From Pygmaiobacter massiliensis (GTDB taxonomy: Bacteria; Bacillota; Clostridia; Oscillospirales; Ruminococcaceae): 64,000 nt of DNA. The DNA lies in contig JALFTI010000020.1 in the NCBI GenBank assembly GCA_022778585.1, positions 120,360 to 184,359 on the forward strand. Reading direction: 5' to 3'. The notes below the pieces were generated by a model. That model saw nothing but the letters and a program-made list of their open reading frames with translations, was not told where the DNA came from and did not search any database. Every line of letters starts with the position of its first letter. The stretch's first letter is position 1. This document shows, piece by piece, positions 10,191-17,841 of the stretch. Position numbers and translations under genes: made by a program.

Positions 10191-10814
10191 GTGAAAAAGA
10201 AACTGTTGTTAGCTTGCATGGTGGTCTGCATTCTGGCGGTGGCATTGGTAGGCGGCAGTTTGGCTGCTACCACCTATACCACCAACCGCAACATTTACAG
10301 CAATGTGCAGACTCCCACGCTGCAGGTAAATTTGACCTCTGATGCACTCGCGGATGACACCAAAGCAAAACCTGGGGACGTAATTGCCCAAAACTATGCA
10401 GCGGTCAATCCCGAAACAAACACAAACATTACCGAATACATTCAGGTTACCATTACCAAATATTGGCAGGACGCAAACGGCACCAAAATTTTTGACAAGG
10501 ATGCCAACAAAATTGCCCTGAACCTGGCCAACCAGGAAAACTGGCTGGTGCTGCGTGAAACCAGCGAACAGTTGGTGCTGGTGTACAATAAGCCGGTAGC
10601 ACCCGGTGAAAGCACCGGTGTCTTTCTGGAAAGCCTGACCTTGGATTCCAACCTGAGCGGCTATTCCGGCTGCAAGGTAGGTTTGGATGTAACCGCCCAG
10701 GCCGTACAGTATCAGGAAGGCGACAATGAGCTCAACGCGAACGCGATCCTGAGCGCGTGGGGCGTTGTGGTCACGCTGGACGATACTGGCGCCATCACTG
10801 CGGTGTCGCGGTAA
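10191..10814 (+). CDS. Second SipW-dependent secreted protein, TasA-like
   Basis: The start is taken as GTG (VKKKLLLACMVV), 7 bases after AAGAAGGAG. A possible upstream in-frame start lacks a better site. The protein has 207 residues. Its signal (a hydrophobic core ending VGGSLAATTYT) resembles a SipW-class leader. The mature domain is beta-rich, with the repeated theme ITEYIQVTITKYWQDANG, then VLVYNKPVAPGESTGVFLESL. The GESTG segment echoes GESTTPLF in the protein two genes upstream, so the two are probably distant paralogues. It has no sortase motif or C-terminal helix. It is likely secreted as a filament or accessory subunit of the surface structure. Confidence 0.65.
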   Translation: MKKKLLLACMVVCILAVALVGGSLAATTYTTNRNIYSNVQTPTLQVNLTSDALADDTKAKPGDVIAQNYAAVNPETNTNITEYIQVTITKYWQDANGTKIFDKDANKIALNLANQENWLVLRETSEQLVLVYNKPVAPGESTGVFLESLTLDSNLSGYSGCKVGLDVTAQAVQYQEGDNELNANAILSAWGVVVTLDDTGAITAVSR

Positions 10815-10830
10815 AAAGGAGGAGAGCAAT

Positions 10831-11583
10831 ATGATGAAAAAACGGATCTCTTCCCTGGTGTTGGTACTGGCGCTGGCTGCCAGCTTCTGTGTTAGTGCCT
10901 TTGCGGCAGATGCCTCTTCCACCATCTCCTACACCGGCAGCGAACTGCAGGTAACCAATGGGGATGTAAACTTTGCTGATATGCTGCCCGGCACCAGCCG
11001 CAGCCAGGAAATTATTCTGGTGAACAATTCGGAAAAGACGGCAGATTTTTATATGGATCTGCAGGTGCTGCAGGCGCTGGAGGATGGCGGTGCACAGGGT
11101 GCGCTTTATGACTTTGCCCTAAGCATTACCACCGATGAAGGAACCAATTATGTGTACGGCACCGACGCCAACGGCAATACTGTGGGCGGCGAAGGCAGCG
11201 CTGGCATGTATGAGCTGAACAGCGACCTGAACACCCTGACTGCTTCCAGTGAAGGTAGCTGGATGAATGTAGCCCGCCTGGAGCCGGGCAAAAGCGCCAC
11301 TGTTAACTTTTCGCTGAGCTTGGATGGTACCGCAACTGCTAATGATTATCAGGACCAGTTGGGTCAGTTCGGCTTCCAGTTCCGCTGCTCAGATACGGAA
11401 AATACCGTTATTACCGAAGAGCGGGTGGAAAATACCGTGGTAACCGTGATCAATACGGTAGTACGCCAGGTGCAAACCGGTGATAATGCCCCCATTATAC
11501 TGCTTGTTACCATCATGGCAGTGGGTGTGTTGCTGCTGGTATTTCTGGTGGTGCGCCGCAAAAAACACAAAATGGAGGTCTAA
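10831..11583 (+). CDS. Secreted protein with VQTG sorting motif and C-terminal anchor
   Basis: Translation starts at ATG 10831 (a second ATG is adjacent), after AAAGGAGGAG. The 250-residue product has a standard Sec signal peptide cleaved after FAADA. An Ig-like beta domain follows (VNFADMLPGTSRSQEIILVNN near 45-65, and RLEPGKSATVNFSLSL near 150-165). The C-terminus is a cell-wall sorting signal: RQVQTGDNAP, then a 21-residue hydrophobic helix and the basic tail RRKKHK. The TG at the cleavage position and the helix-plus-charge tail fit a sortase substrate. VQTG resembles the NVQTG/PPKTG-type signals reported for clostridial class B sortases. The class B sortase gene is 118 bases downstream. 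This is the only clear sorting signal in the locus, so it may be the wall anchor of the assembly. Confidence 0.78.
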   Translation: MMKKRISSLVLVLALAASFCVSAFAADASSTISYTGSELQVTNGDVNFADMLPGTSRSQEIILVNNSEKTADFYMDLQVLQALEDGGAQGALYDFALSITTDEGTNYVYGTDANGNTVGGEGSAGMYELNSDLNTLTASSEGSWMNVARLEPGKSATVNFSLSLDGTATANDYQDQLGQFGFQFRCSDTENTVITEERVENTVVTVINTVVRQVQTGDNAPIILLVTIMAVGVLLLVFLVVRRKKHKMEV

Positions 11584-11620
11584 TAAGACCTTTCCCAAAA
11601 CGATATAATAGACCAGTCAT

Positions 11621-11653
11621 ACAAGGCCGGCTGCCAAAGGGCGGCCGGCCTTG
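11621..11653 (+). other. GC-rich intercistronic hairpin
   Basis: A long stem (AAGGCCGGC-T-GCC pairing with GGC-G-GCCGGCCTT) lies between the VQTG protein and the sortase gene. No U-tract follows, so it is more likely an mRNA-stability or processing element than a terminator. It may set lower sortase expression relative to the substrates. Confidence 0.55.
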
Positions 11654-11700
11654 GCTGGTATTCGGACAAACCGCTCAGGTTTTGAAAAGGAGAAAGATAA

Positions 11701-12468
11701 ATGGAACAATCCCAAAAGAAAAAAAGCAAACGGGGCGGTTGGCTTATTTGGCTGGTGGCAGTGCTTTTGGTTTTGGTGCCGGGCTTTATGCTGGGTAAAA
11801 TTTTGCTGCAGTATAAAGGCGCGCGGGACGAATACCGCCAGCTTGCCCAAACCTATACCACCGTAACGCAGCAGGGGGAGAGCCAGCTCCGGGAGATTGA
11901 TTGGGAAGGCCTCAAAGAGCAAAACCCACAGGTGATTGGCTGGATTCAGATGGATTCCATTGAATTGCTGGACTATCCCATTGTTCAGGGTGAAGATAAT
12001 GGCTGGTACCTTACCCATTCTTATACAGGTGCATACCGGCCTGCAGGTGCTATTTTTATGGAATGCCAAAACGACCCGGCTTTTGTTGACCTGCATACCA
12101 TTGTGTATGGCCATAATGTTAAGGATGGTTCGATGTTCGGCGGGCTCACCCAGTATATGGAAAAATCGTTTTGGGAAGAAAACGGCGGAGATTTTCTGCT
12201 TTATACACCGGCAGGGGTTTGGAAGTATAAAATCTTCTCGGTAGAACAGACGCAGTCGGAAGACCCGGCCTGTTATACCATCGGTTTTGCACCAGGAGAG
12301 GAGTACGAGGCTTTTTTGCAGGCCATGAAGGACCGCTCGGTTTATGATACCGGTGTAGAGGTGGATGGAGACGATTATGTGATCACCCTTTCCACCTGCG
12401 TTTCGGGTGATTCGCAGAGCAGTGAGAGAATGGCGGTACATGCAAAGTGCATGCAGCAGCTACAGTAA
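11701..12468 (+). CDS. srtB: Class B sortase
   Basis: This 255-residue transpeptidase has an N-terminal cytoplasmic basic stretch (KKKSKR), one membrane helix (about 14-36) and an extracellular catalytic domain. The catalytic residues are visible: His in IVYGHNVKDGSMF, Cys in ITLSTC and Arg in SERMAVHAK. YGHN, the LSTC context and the overall length match class B sortases. The ATG start follows AAAAGGAGAAAG. The enzyme would join the TG-cleaved substrate encoded just upstream, and perhaps others, to peptidoglycan or to a pilus. No other sortase gene is present in the window. Confidence 0.93.
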   Translation: MEQSQKKKSKRGGWLIWLVAVLLVLVPGFMLGKILLQYKGARDEYRQLAQTYTTVTQQGESQLREIDWEGLKEQNPQVIGWIQMDSIELLDYPIVQGEDNGWYLTHSYTGAYRPAGAIFMECQNDPAFVDLHTIVYGHNVKDGSMFGGLTQYMEKSFWEENGGDFLLYTPAGVWKYKIFSVEQTQSEDPACYTIGFAPGEEYEAFLQAMKDRSVYDTGVEVDGDDYVITLSTCVSGDSQSSERMAVHAKCMQQLQ

Positions 12469-12650
12469 ACCCTTGTTGTGGCCATACATGCAGGGCGGCT
12501 GTGCCATGAAAACAGTCGATTAAAAAATTAAAAAAAACAATGATTTTAAATTAAAATATTAACTTCATCTATTAAAATTAACCGAACCTTTACCCCCGTC
12601 TGGTATATTTTTAATAGCAGTTAACCCAAAGATTGAAAGAGGTGCAAACG

Positions 12651-13577
12651 ATGAAGAACACAATAAAGCGAGCAGCGGCTGTATTGGTCAGCTTGTGCGT
12701 GCTGTGCGTTGGTATTCCGACAATGGCTTTTGCTGCGCCTGCCAGTTACGAGGTTACCTTCTGCGCGGGTGTAGACGGTACCATGGAAGGGCGTCAGTCG
12801 GTTACTTATACGGTACAGGCAAAAGGCAGCTGCTTGGTACCTCAGGTAGACGGTGTGGACGATGTACATGTTCCCACTTATTTTACCAGTACAGAATTGG
12901 CTGAGCGCGGCGGTGAAAACGCTTCTGCTTATCCTGGCACTAGCATTACGGTAGATCGGGATGTTACCTATGTCATGCAGTATGAAGCCCAGGTGAATAC
13001 CATTCCCTACACGGTTCAGTATTTGGATGAAGATGGTCTGGAAATTCATCCTTCGGTTGTAGGTCATGTGGCCAGCGGCACCGTGCTGAACTTGAGCGCA
13101 CCTGTGGTGGAAGGTTATACCCTGGATGACAGTTCCAGCAAGACGGTAAAGGCGGAAGGCGACAGTGTAAGTGTGGCATTCCAGTATAAAACAGATTACA
13201 CTGTGAATGAGGTTATCATTAATACTACCACCAACCAGTATGTGGATGATGTTCAGTATGTAGAGGCAGGCACGACCGGCACTGGCACTGGCGCCGGTAC
13301 TGGTACGGGAGAGGCGGAAGGCACTACTCCTGGAACAGAAGGGGAAGAGGGAGTTGAAATTCCCGATGAATCGACCCCTGCTGGCCCAACCCCGGAGAGC
13401 ACTCCCTCTGACAGCAGCGTGACGATTGAGGACGAAAGCACCCCGATGGGAGCAGGTCCTGTTGATGATGGGTCTGGTATGAGCACTGGCATGGCTGTTG
13501 GAATTGGCGCGGCCGTAGTAGTTGCTATTGCGATTATTGCAGTATTGCTCAAGAAGAAAGGGCATCCCCAGGCATAA
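12651..13577 (+). CDS. MucBP-like secreted protein with C-terminal membrane helix
   Basis: The start is ATG (MKNTIKRAAAV), 7 bases after AAAGAGGTG; 308 residues. A Sec signal peptide ends at AFAAPAS. A MucBP-like beta module follows (YTVQYLDEDGLEIHPSVVGH, later VVEGYTLDDSSSKTV), typical of mucin-binding proteins. Next come a low-complexity Gly/Thr run and a Pro/Glu/Ser-rich linker with three EST-P units, then a hydrophobic helix (about 280-302) and LLKKKGHPQA. The C-terminus looks like a surface anchor, but no convincing sortase pentapeptide is present, so it may simply be membrane-anchored. A 180-base AT-rich gap separates it from srtB, so it may have its own promoter. A role in mucus or host attachment is an inference from the domain. 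Confidence 0.75.
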   Translation: MKNTIKRAAAVLVSLCVLCVGIPTMAFAAPASYEVTFCAGVDGTMEGRQSVTYTVQAKGSCLVPQVDGVDDVHVPTYFTSTELAERGGENASAYPGTSITVDRDVTYVMQYEAQVNTIPYTVQYLDEDGLEIHPSVVGHVASGTVLNLSAPVVEGYTLDDSSSKTVKAEGDSVSVAFQYKTDYTVNEVIINTTTNQYVDDVQYVEAGTTGTGTGAGTGTGEAEGTTPGTEGEEGVEIPDESTPAGPTPESTPSDSSVTIEDESTPMGAGPVDDGSGMSTGMAVGIGAAVVVAIAIIAVLLKKKGHPQA

Positions 13578-13668
13578 AATCAGGCAGAATTGAGCACCTC
13601 TTCCTGAGCTTGATGTAAAATATAGAAAATCAAGTGAAATAGAATTTTTCTGGGGCATTTTCTCAATA

Positions 13669-13707
13669 AAAAACCGGCAGGATAAAAATCCTGCCGGTTT
13701 TTTATTT
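13669..13707 (+). terminator. Intrinsic terminator after the surface locus
   Basis: AAACCGGCAGGAT pairs with ATCCTGCCGGTTT across a short A-rich loop and runs into a T-rich tail. It separates the surface locus from the convergent TetR gene and can act in either direction. Confidence 0.9.
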
Positions 13708-13786
13708 ACAGTATGTGTTATCGAAAAATTACAAGTTTTAGGCTTTAAACAAATGGGCCCATAAAAAAAGAGACTCTTGTTATGTG

Positions 13787-14422
13787 CTATGTAGTGCTGG
13801 AAGAACCGCTTGCAGTGCAGGTATGGAAAATTTTCACAAAAAATTGATATTCCTGCTCCAGTTTTTCTTGCAAAGGATAACTGCCCTGGGCTAAAATCCA
13901 ATCAATTACTACACCCCGATAATGACGGTAGAGAAAATCGGCCACCCATTCAGGAACAATATCGGCTGACAAAATACCTTCTTTCTGGGCGTCCTGCAAA
14001 CATTCAATTAAAACCTGCCGAGTAAAGCGTTTGGCAGGCGGAGCCGAAGAAGAAAAACTGCTTAACCGCATTTGATAGTAGCGGGCGGCTAACTGCCAGC
14101 CCAGCTGTTCCATAAACTGCACATAGCTTTCCAAAGCCAAAGAAAGGCGGCGCAAAGGGGGTTCATGCATATGACCGGCCAGCGCTTGTTCCATATAACT
14201 GTCCAGAGAGGAAAAACCTTGGGTTAAAAGGTCGTCCTTTTTGGAAAAATGGTGGTAAAAAGCTCCTGTGGTAATTCCTGCTTTCCGGCAGATATCCCGC
14301 ACCGATACTTTATCGAAGGGCTGCGCCTGGCATAATTGCAGCGCTGCATCCAAAATAGCCTGCTGGGTTTGCATACTTTGTGTTTGCCGTCGCTGAGAAT
14401 AGGTCTGTGTTTTTTGTTCCAT
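13787..14422 (-). CDS. TetR family transcriptional regulator
   Basis: This 211-residue protein starts at ATG (MEQKTQTYSQRR), 7 bases after GGGAG; an upstream in-frame start has no site. The N-terminal helix-turn-helix (about 17-63) shows the TetR signature: ILDAALQLCQ, VSVRDICRKAGITTGAFYHHF and SKKDDLL. The remaining 140 residues are the helical ligand-binding and dimerisation domain, whose inducer cannot be read. It is divergent from a DegV gene, and the two share a 23-base palindrome that is almost certainly its operator. It probably represses itself and degV. Since DegV proteins bind fatty acids, a fatty acid or acyl inducer is a guess. Confidence 0.88.
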   Translation of the reverse strand: MEQKTQTYSQRRQTQSMQTQQAILDAALQLCQAQPFDKVSVRDICRKAGITTGAFYHHFSKKDDLLTQGFSSLDSYMEQALAGHMHEPPLRRLSLALESYVQFMEQLGWQLAARYYQMRLSSFSSSAPPAKRFTRQVLIECLQDAQKEGILSADIVPEWVADFLYRHYRGVVIDWILAQGSYPLQEKLEQEYQFFVKIFHTCTASGSSSTT

Positions 14423-14465
14423 ATTCTGCTCCCAATTGACAGATGGCCTGCCAGCTTTTATAATA

Positions 14466-14488
14466 GTCACATAACATTGTTATGTGAC
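14466..14488. promoter_or_regulatory. TetR operator palindrome
   Basis: Two perfect 11-base arms, GTCACATAACA and TGTTATGTGAC, flank one central T. The palindrome lies between the divergent tetR and degV starts. A TATAGT (14503-14508) and a TATTAT on the other strand sit on either side, so a bound dimer would cover both promoters. Confidence 0.82.
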
Positions 14489-14525
14489 TGTTTTGTTATT
14501 CTTATAGTAAGGTAAGGTGGGAACT

Positions 14526-15416
14526 TTGTCAACACAACAGGCTAATTTCGCTAAAAATCCAGAACGAATTGCTGTTCTGACAGATTCCTGTGCGGATCTT
14601 GACAGTAAAGTGAGAAAAAATAAGCCTGTTTTTTTGCTGCCGCTGCAGATTCGCAGCTTTGAAAAGGAGTACGCCGATGGCGTAGATATTTTTGCGCAGG
14701 ATGTTTATGAATATCAGCAGCGGGGTGAGGAGCTGCACACTTCGCTTCCGGCAGGCGAAACGGTAGACCGGGTACTGGACAGTATTGTGGCACAGGGCTA
14801 CCGCCGGGTGATTGCCATTCACCTTTCAGCAGGGCTTTCGGGAACCTATAATTTGGTGCGATTGCGGGCAGCTGAGCGAGATGATTTAATGATTCGGGTA
14901 TTTGATTCCAACAGTGGCAGTCTGGGCATAGGAGCGGTGGTACTGCAGGCGTGGCAGGAAATCTGTGAAGGGGCCAGCTGGAATTATATGGTAGAACGCC
15001 GGATACCATGGCTGATTCAAAATACTTTTCCACTTTTTTCGGTGGACCGGCTGGACCTGCTTGAAAAAGGTGGCAGAATTGGAAAGGTAAGCGCTATAGC
15101 CGGCCGTATGCTGAACATTAAACCTATTATTGGCTTTGCAGAGGACGGACAGCTGGTGAGTGTGGCTAAGGTACGAGGGCGCAATGCGGTTCAGCCGAAG
15201 TTTATTGAGCTGCTTGGGAAAAAAATGGCCGGGCACCGCAACTACAATCTTGCCGTGGCGAATGGCGGCGCACCAGACGAAATGGCAGAGCTTACTAAGA
15301 AAATGAAAGAGGCATTTCCTGATTATAAAAATATATGGCGCACACAGATCGATGCAACCTTAAGCTGCTACATTGGTTCCGGAGTGCTGGGGGCAGCCAT
15401 CCAATTTCTCGACTAA
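14526..15416 (+). CDS. DegV family fatty-acid-binding protein
   Basis: This 296-residue protein has the DegV fold. AVLTDSCADL near the N-terminus holds the conserved Ser of the lipid-carboxylate site. LHTSLPAGE, AIHLSAGLSGTYN and VFDSNSGSLGIG are the other family blocks, and RLDLLEKGGRIG and NIKPIIGFAEDGQL lie in the C-terminal half. DegV/FakB proteins bind fatty acids; FakB forms pass them to the kinase FakA, which is not encoded in this window. TTG at 14526 follows AAGGTGG by 5 bases. A GTG at 14517 is the alternative and adds three residues. Control by the adjacent TetR regulator is likely. Confidence 0.9.
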   Translation: MSTQQANFAKNPERIAVLTDSCADLDSKVRKNKPVFLLPLQIRSFEKEYADGVDIFAQDVYEYQQRGEELHTSLPAGETVDRVLDSIVAQGYRRVIAIHLSAGLSGTYNLVRLRAAERDDLMIRVFDSNSGSLGIGAVVLQAWQEICEGASWNYMVERRIPWLIQNTFPLFSVDRLDLLEKGGRIGKVSAIAGRMLNIKPIIGFAEDGQLVSVAKVRGRNAVQPKFIELLGKKMAGHRNYNLAVANGGAPDEMAELTKKMKEAFPDYKNIWRTQIDATLSCYIGSGVLGAAIQFLD

Positions 15417-15509
15417 ATAGGGTGCGAAGAATAGCCGGCGGGAGGAAGATTGCCGAAAGCCTCTTTTTATACCGGCCATACATAAAGCTCTAGCCTGTAA
15501 TTTTGTAAA

Positions 15510-15556
15510 TAAAAACCCGTAAAGCCTTGCTTTTGGCAAAGCTTTGCGGGTTTTTT
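15510..15556 (+). terminator. Intrinsic terminator between degV and the N-acetyltransferase
   Basis: AAACCCGTAAAGC pairs with GCTTTGCGGGTTT around a loop with some inner pairing, followed by TTTTTT. It lies between converging genes and probably serves both. Confidence 0.88.
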
Positions 15557-15574
15557 GCAGGCTTTTATAGTTTT

Positions 15575-16447
15575 TTAGAAAAAGCTTTGCGCACAAGTGC
15601 TGTATAATGCCGTGCCCCAGGCGCGCGGATCGGTAAGCGGCCTAAGCTGCGGGGTCAAAAAATGATGAAACCGGATAGGTGGCTTTAAGCCAAAATAGCG
15701 CCGAAGTACAGTTAAAACAGCTTTTTCATCGGCAAGGCGGCGTTTGTAAAATACCCGTCCTTTTTGGTAACAGATCAGATCATTTCCCCAAACTGCAAAA
15801 TTTCCCTCAGCGGTCAAAATGGAGATCTTCATTTGATTTTGAAAGGGGGAATTGGGGTGTGCTTCACAATAAAAACACGGTATCAGATAATCCATATCGG
15901 ACTGTGGTTCCTGTGTAAAAGAATAAACAGAACGCCATTTTCCCCCTGGCAGAAGTTGCTGCAAAACCCAGCCGTAAAAAGGATCCGTTTCGAACCGATA
16001 GCAGCATACCCCATCAGTTTGTATAAAGTGTGGGCGCAGCAAAAGGGGAATGCGGGGTTTTTCACCGCTGGCTCCTACCTCGCACAGGTAATGCTCAGGT
16101 CCCAGTTGTACCACTAAAATGCGGTGGCTGCGCAATGGAATACCTGGGCTGTTTTCCATAATGCGCCCGGCAAACTGCTCTGTTTGGAATCCCAATTGGT
16201 TTAAAACAGCCGCATAAAGCCCTTGCAGTTCAAAACAAAAACCACCCCTGCGCTGCAATACAATTTTGTTATAAAGTGCTAAAGGTTCCAGCGAAAGTGC
16301 AACGCCGTTTAATATGTCCAGGTTTTCATAGGGAACATGGGTCAAATGGGCAATTTGTAAATTTTTTAAAGTATCAAGGCATGGAGAAACTGTGCCCTGG
16401 TAGCCGATTCGTGCCAGATAGTTTTGAATCTGCTCTTCCGTCAGCAT
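15575..16447 (-). CDS. nat: Arylamine N-acetyltransferase-like protein
   Basis: This 290-residue protein matches NAT enzymes, which transfer acetyl from acetyl-CoA to arylamines or hydrazines. The start is ATG (MLTEEQIQNYLARIGY), 7 bases after AGAGGG. HVPYENLDIL lies near 40. The catalytic Cys is in RRGGFCFELQGLY (about 68-80), and the His is in RSHRILVV (near 108). In known NATs the third triad residue is Asp in a DVGFG block; here the block reads CEVGASG, so Glu replaces Asp. The C-terminal half is less conserved. The gene stands alone, with a terminator at its 3' end. The substrate is unknown, and the Asp-to-Glu change leaves activity uncertain. Confidence 0.85.
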   Translation of the reverse strand: MLTEEQIQNYLARIGYQGTVSPCLDTLKNLQIAHLTHVPYENLDILNGVALSLEPLALYNKIVLQRRGGFCFELQGLYAAVLNQLGFQTEQFAGRIMENSPGIPLRSHRILVVQLGPEHYLCEVGASGEKPRIPLLLRPHFIQTDGVCCYRFETDPFYGWVLQQLLPGGKWRSVYSFTQEPQSDMDYLIPCFYCEAHPNSPFQNQMKISILTAEGNFAVWGNDLICYQKGRVFYKRRLADEKAVLTVLRRYFGLKPPIRFHHFLTPQLRPLTDPRAWGTALYSTCAQSFF

Positions 16448-16814
16448 ATATATCCCTCTTCCCAAAGTGCCGGATAGACAGCGGGCCCCATAAAAATTAT
16501 AGTATATAGATTTTGGGAATACAAGAAAAGCGCTTAAAATGAAATGTTTTTATAAATACCCACAATTCAGAGAATTTAGAACAGACAGCAAAAAAGACCA
16601 CATTAGAAAATAAGAACATTCATCACTTTGCGGAAAGCAGTTTGATAGAGAATACAGTGCTTGTATTTTGAGGGAAACACCTTTCAAGCAAAGATCGATT
16701 TTTGGATTATATTTTTATAGAGAAAGGTGGTCTGTTTTAAATTTATAAAAAGCTGTAAAAGCCGGTTTGCTAAAAACAAAAAATCGGCAGGTTTCAAAAG
16801 AAACCTACCGATCT
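16448..16814. other. AT-rich intergenic stretch without a recognisable gene
   Basis: About 370 bases between the NAT start and tRNA-Pro hold no frame with a ribosome-binding site. They contain the NAT promoter region and the 3' flank of the tRNA. Near 16780-16815 a hairpin (GGTAGGTTT... pairing with AAACCTACC) next to the tRNA end probably terminates it. Confidence 0.5.
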
Positions 16815-16890
16815 TGGTCCGAGTGACATGACTTGAACATGCGGCCTCTTGACCCCCAGTCAAGCGCGCTACCAGCTGCGCCACACCCGG
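16815..16890 (-). tRNA. tRNA-Pro (GGG)
   Basis: Read on the minus strand: acceptor CCGGGTG pairs with CACTCGG, and CCA is encoded at the end. The anticodon arm is CTTGA-CTGGGGG-TCAAG, giving anticodon GGG. The T arm has the TTCAAGT loop. All arms fold, for a total of 76 bases. Confidence 0.95.
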
Positions 16891-17109
16891 ATACAAGCTG
16901 TTTTTGGACAGCAAATATATTATACTGTTTGGAAATGGTTTTGTCAACTAATTTTTTGCTGTTTTGTTTTTAAAAAAGGAAAAAATTGTCCTTAAAATGG
17001 CCTGCGCCTAAACTATACTTTCGATAAGCCAGCAGCCTGGCAGGCAATCTTTGGCGCGAATATCTGCCCAAAGTGCGGCAACACTAACGGCACAGGAGGG
17101 ATTGATTCT

Positions 17110-17301
17110 ATGATGAACAAGAAAGAAAATTATAATACAGACCCTGCAGGAAAAAGCGTGCTGCACCTGGATGAGCGTATTTATGCTGGCCTTTCAGAGG
17201 ACACCGAGGCAGAGTTTGAATGGGAGGACGAAGTGGAAGAAATACGCACCAATGTAGTGCCCGACCCGCAAAAAGAAGAGCCGCCGTACCATCCGTTGTA
17301 A
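17110..17301 (+). CDS. Small acidic hypothetical protein
   Basis: A 63-residue frame starts at ATG 17110 (a second ATG follows), 9 bases after GGAGGG. The product is acidic in the middle (ERIYAGLSEDTEAEFEWEDE) and ends in a Pro-rich tail (EEPPYHPL). It has no membrane helix, signal peptide or known domain. A stable hairpin follows within 50 bases, consistent with a one-gene transcript. The good ribosome-binding site supports a real gene; the function is unknown. Confidence 0.6.
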   Translation: MMNKKENYNTDPAGKSVLHLDERIYAGLSEDTEAEFEWEDEVEEIRTNVVPDPQKEEPPYHPL

Positions 17302-17346
17302 TCAATGCTGGAAAAAGACCCAAAGTAAATTTTTGTTAAAAAATAG

Positions 17347-17379
17347 TGCAGGGCAGGCGTTTGAAACGCCTGCCCTTGC
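17347..17379 (+). terminator. Hairpin downstream of the small acidic gene
   Basis: TGCA-GGGCAGGCGTTT pairs with AAACGCCTGCCC-TTGCA in one very stable stem with a two-base loop. No T-run follows, so termination would be weak or factor-assisted. Confidence 0.55.
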
Positions 17380-17633
17380 AGCATTATTTGCAAGCGGCGT
17401 TTGGTTTTATGGAAAAATGCTTGAATAGATGGAAGAAAAACCATAAATCTACAATGTTTCCCGAACAGAAAGCCATCTGAAAGACGCAGAAGAAAAATTA
17501 CTTTCCCCCCAAAAGATAAAATAAGAAAAAGAGAGCATATAAGAGAAAAACAGAGAAAATTAGAGCTAACAAAAAATAATTTTGGAAAGATTCTGCTTTT
17601 TCGCAAAAAATACAAAAATTTGCAAAAAAATAC

Positions 17634-17662
17634 TTGACAATAGAACCTGTAAAATATATATT
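17634..17662 (+). promoter_or_regulatory. Sigma-A promoter of the pot operon
   Basis: TTGACA and TATATT are separated by 17 bases. Transcription should start near 17669, leaving a leader of about 170 bases before potA. Confidence 0.85.
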
Positions 17663-17667
17663 ACATA

Positions 17668-17830
17668 TTGTGTGTTTGCATCTTATAACACATTGGCGTT
17701 GTATGTGCCGCTGTAGCTGCTCCGGGGCAATCCGGGGTGGTGTAACAAACCTTTTGCGGGGCGGCATAATTGGCGCTGAGCCTGTTCGTGCCGGTATAAC
17801 CGGTTCCGTGCAAGTAGTACTACCGCAAAG
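17668..17830 (+). promoter_or_regulatory. Long structured leader upstream of potA, unidentified
   Basis: The AT-rich upstream DNA gives way to a GC-rich 160-base leader. Visible helices are GTGTT/AACAC at the 5' end, TGCCGC (near 17708) with GGCGGCA (near 17763), CCGGT-ATA-ACCGG (near 17795) and the palindrome GTAGTACTAC (near 17814). No terminator precedes the gene, and the last palindrome lies just before the GGGGG ribosome-binding site, so control of translation is possible. It matches no riboswitch consensus that I recognise. A regulatory role is inference. Confidence 0.4.
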
Positions 17831-17841
17831 GGGGATGCAGG

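Noticed and set aside
13778..13787. A TTGTTATGTG half-site at the end of the tetR gene, identical to part of its operator.
   Set aside because: There is no second arm and it lies inside the gene, so chance is more likely than a real operator.
17668..17830. The potA leader as a TPP, ykkC or glycine riboswitch.
   Set aside because: The conserved core sequences of these families are not present.
17700..17830. A tRNA-like fold in the potA leader.
   Set aside because: No acceptor/T-arm with TTCGA and no seven-base anticodon loop could be drawn.
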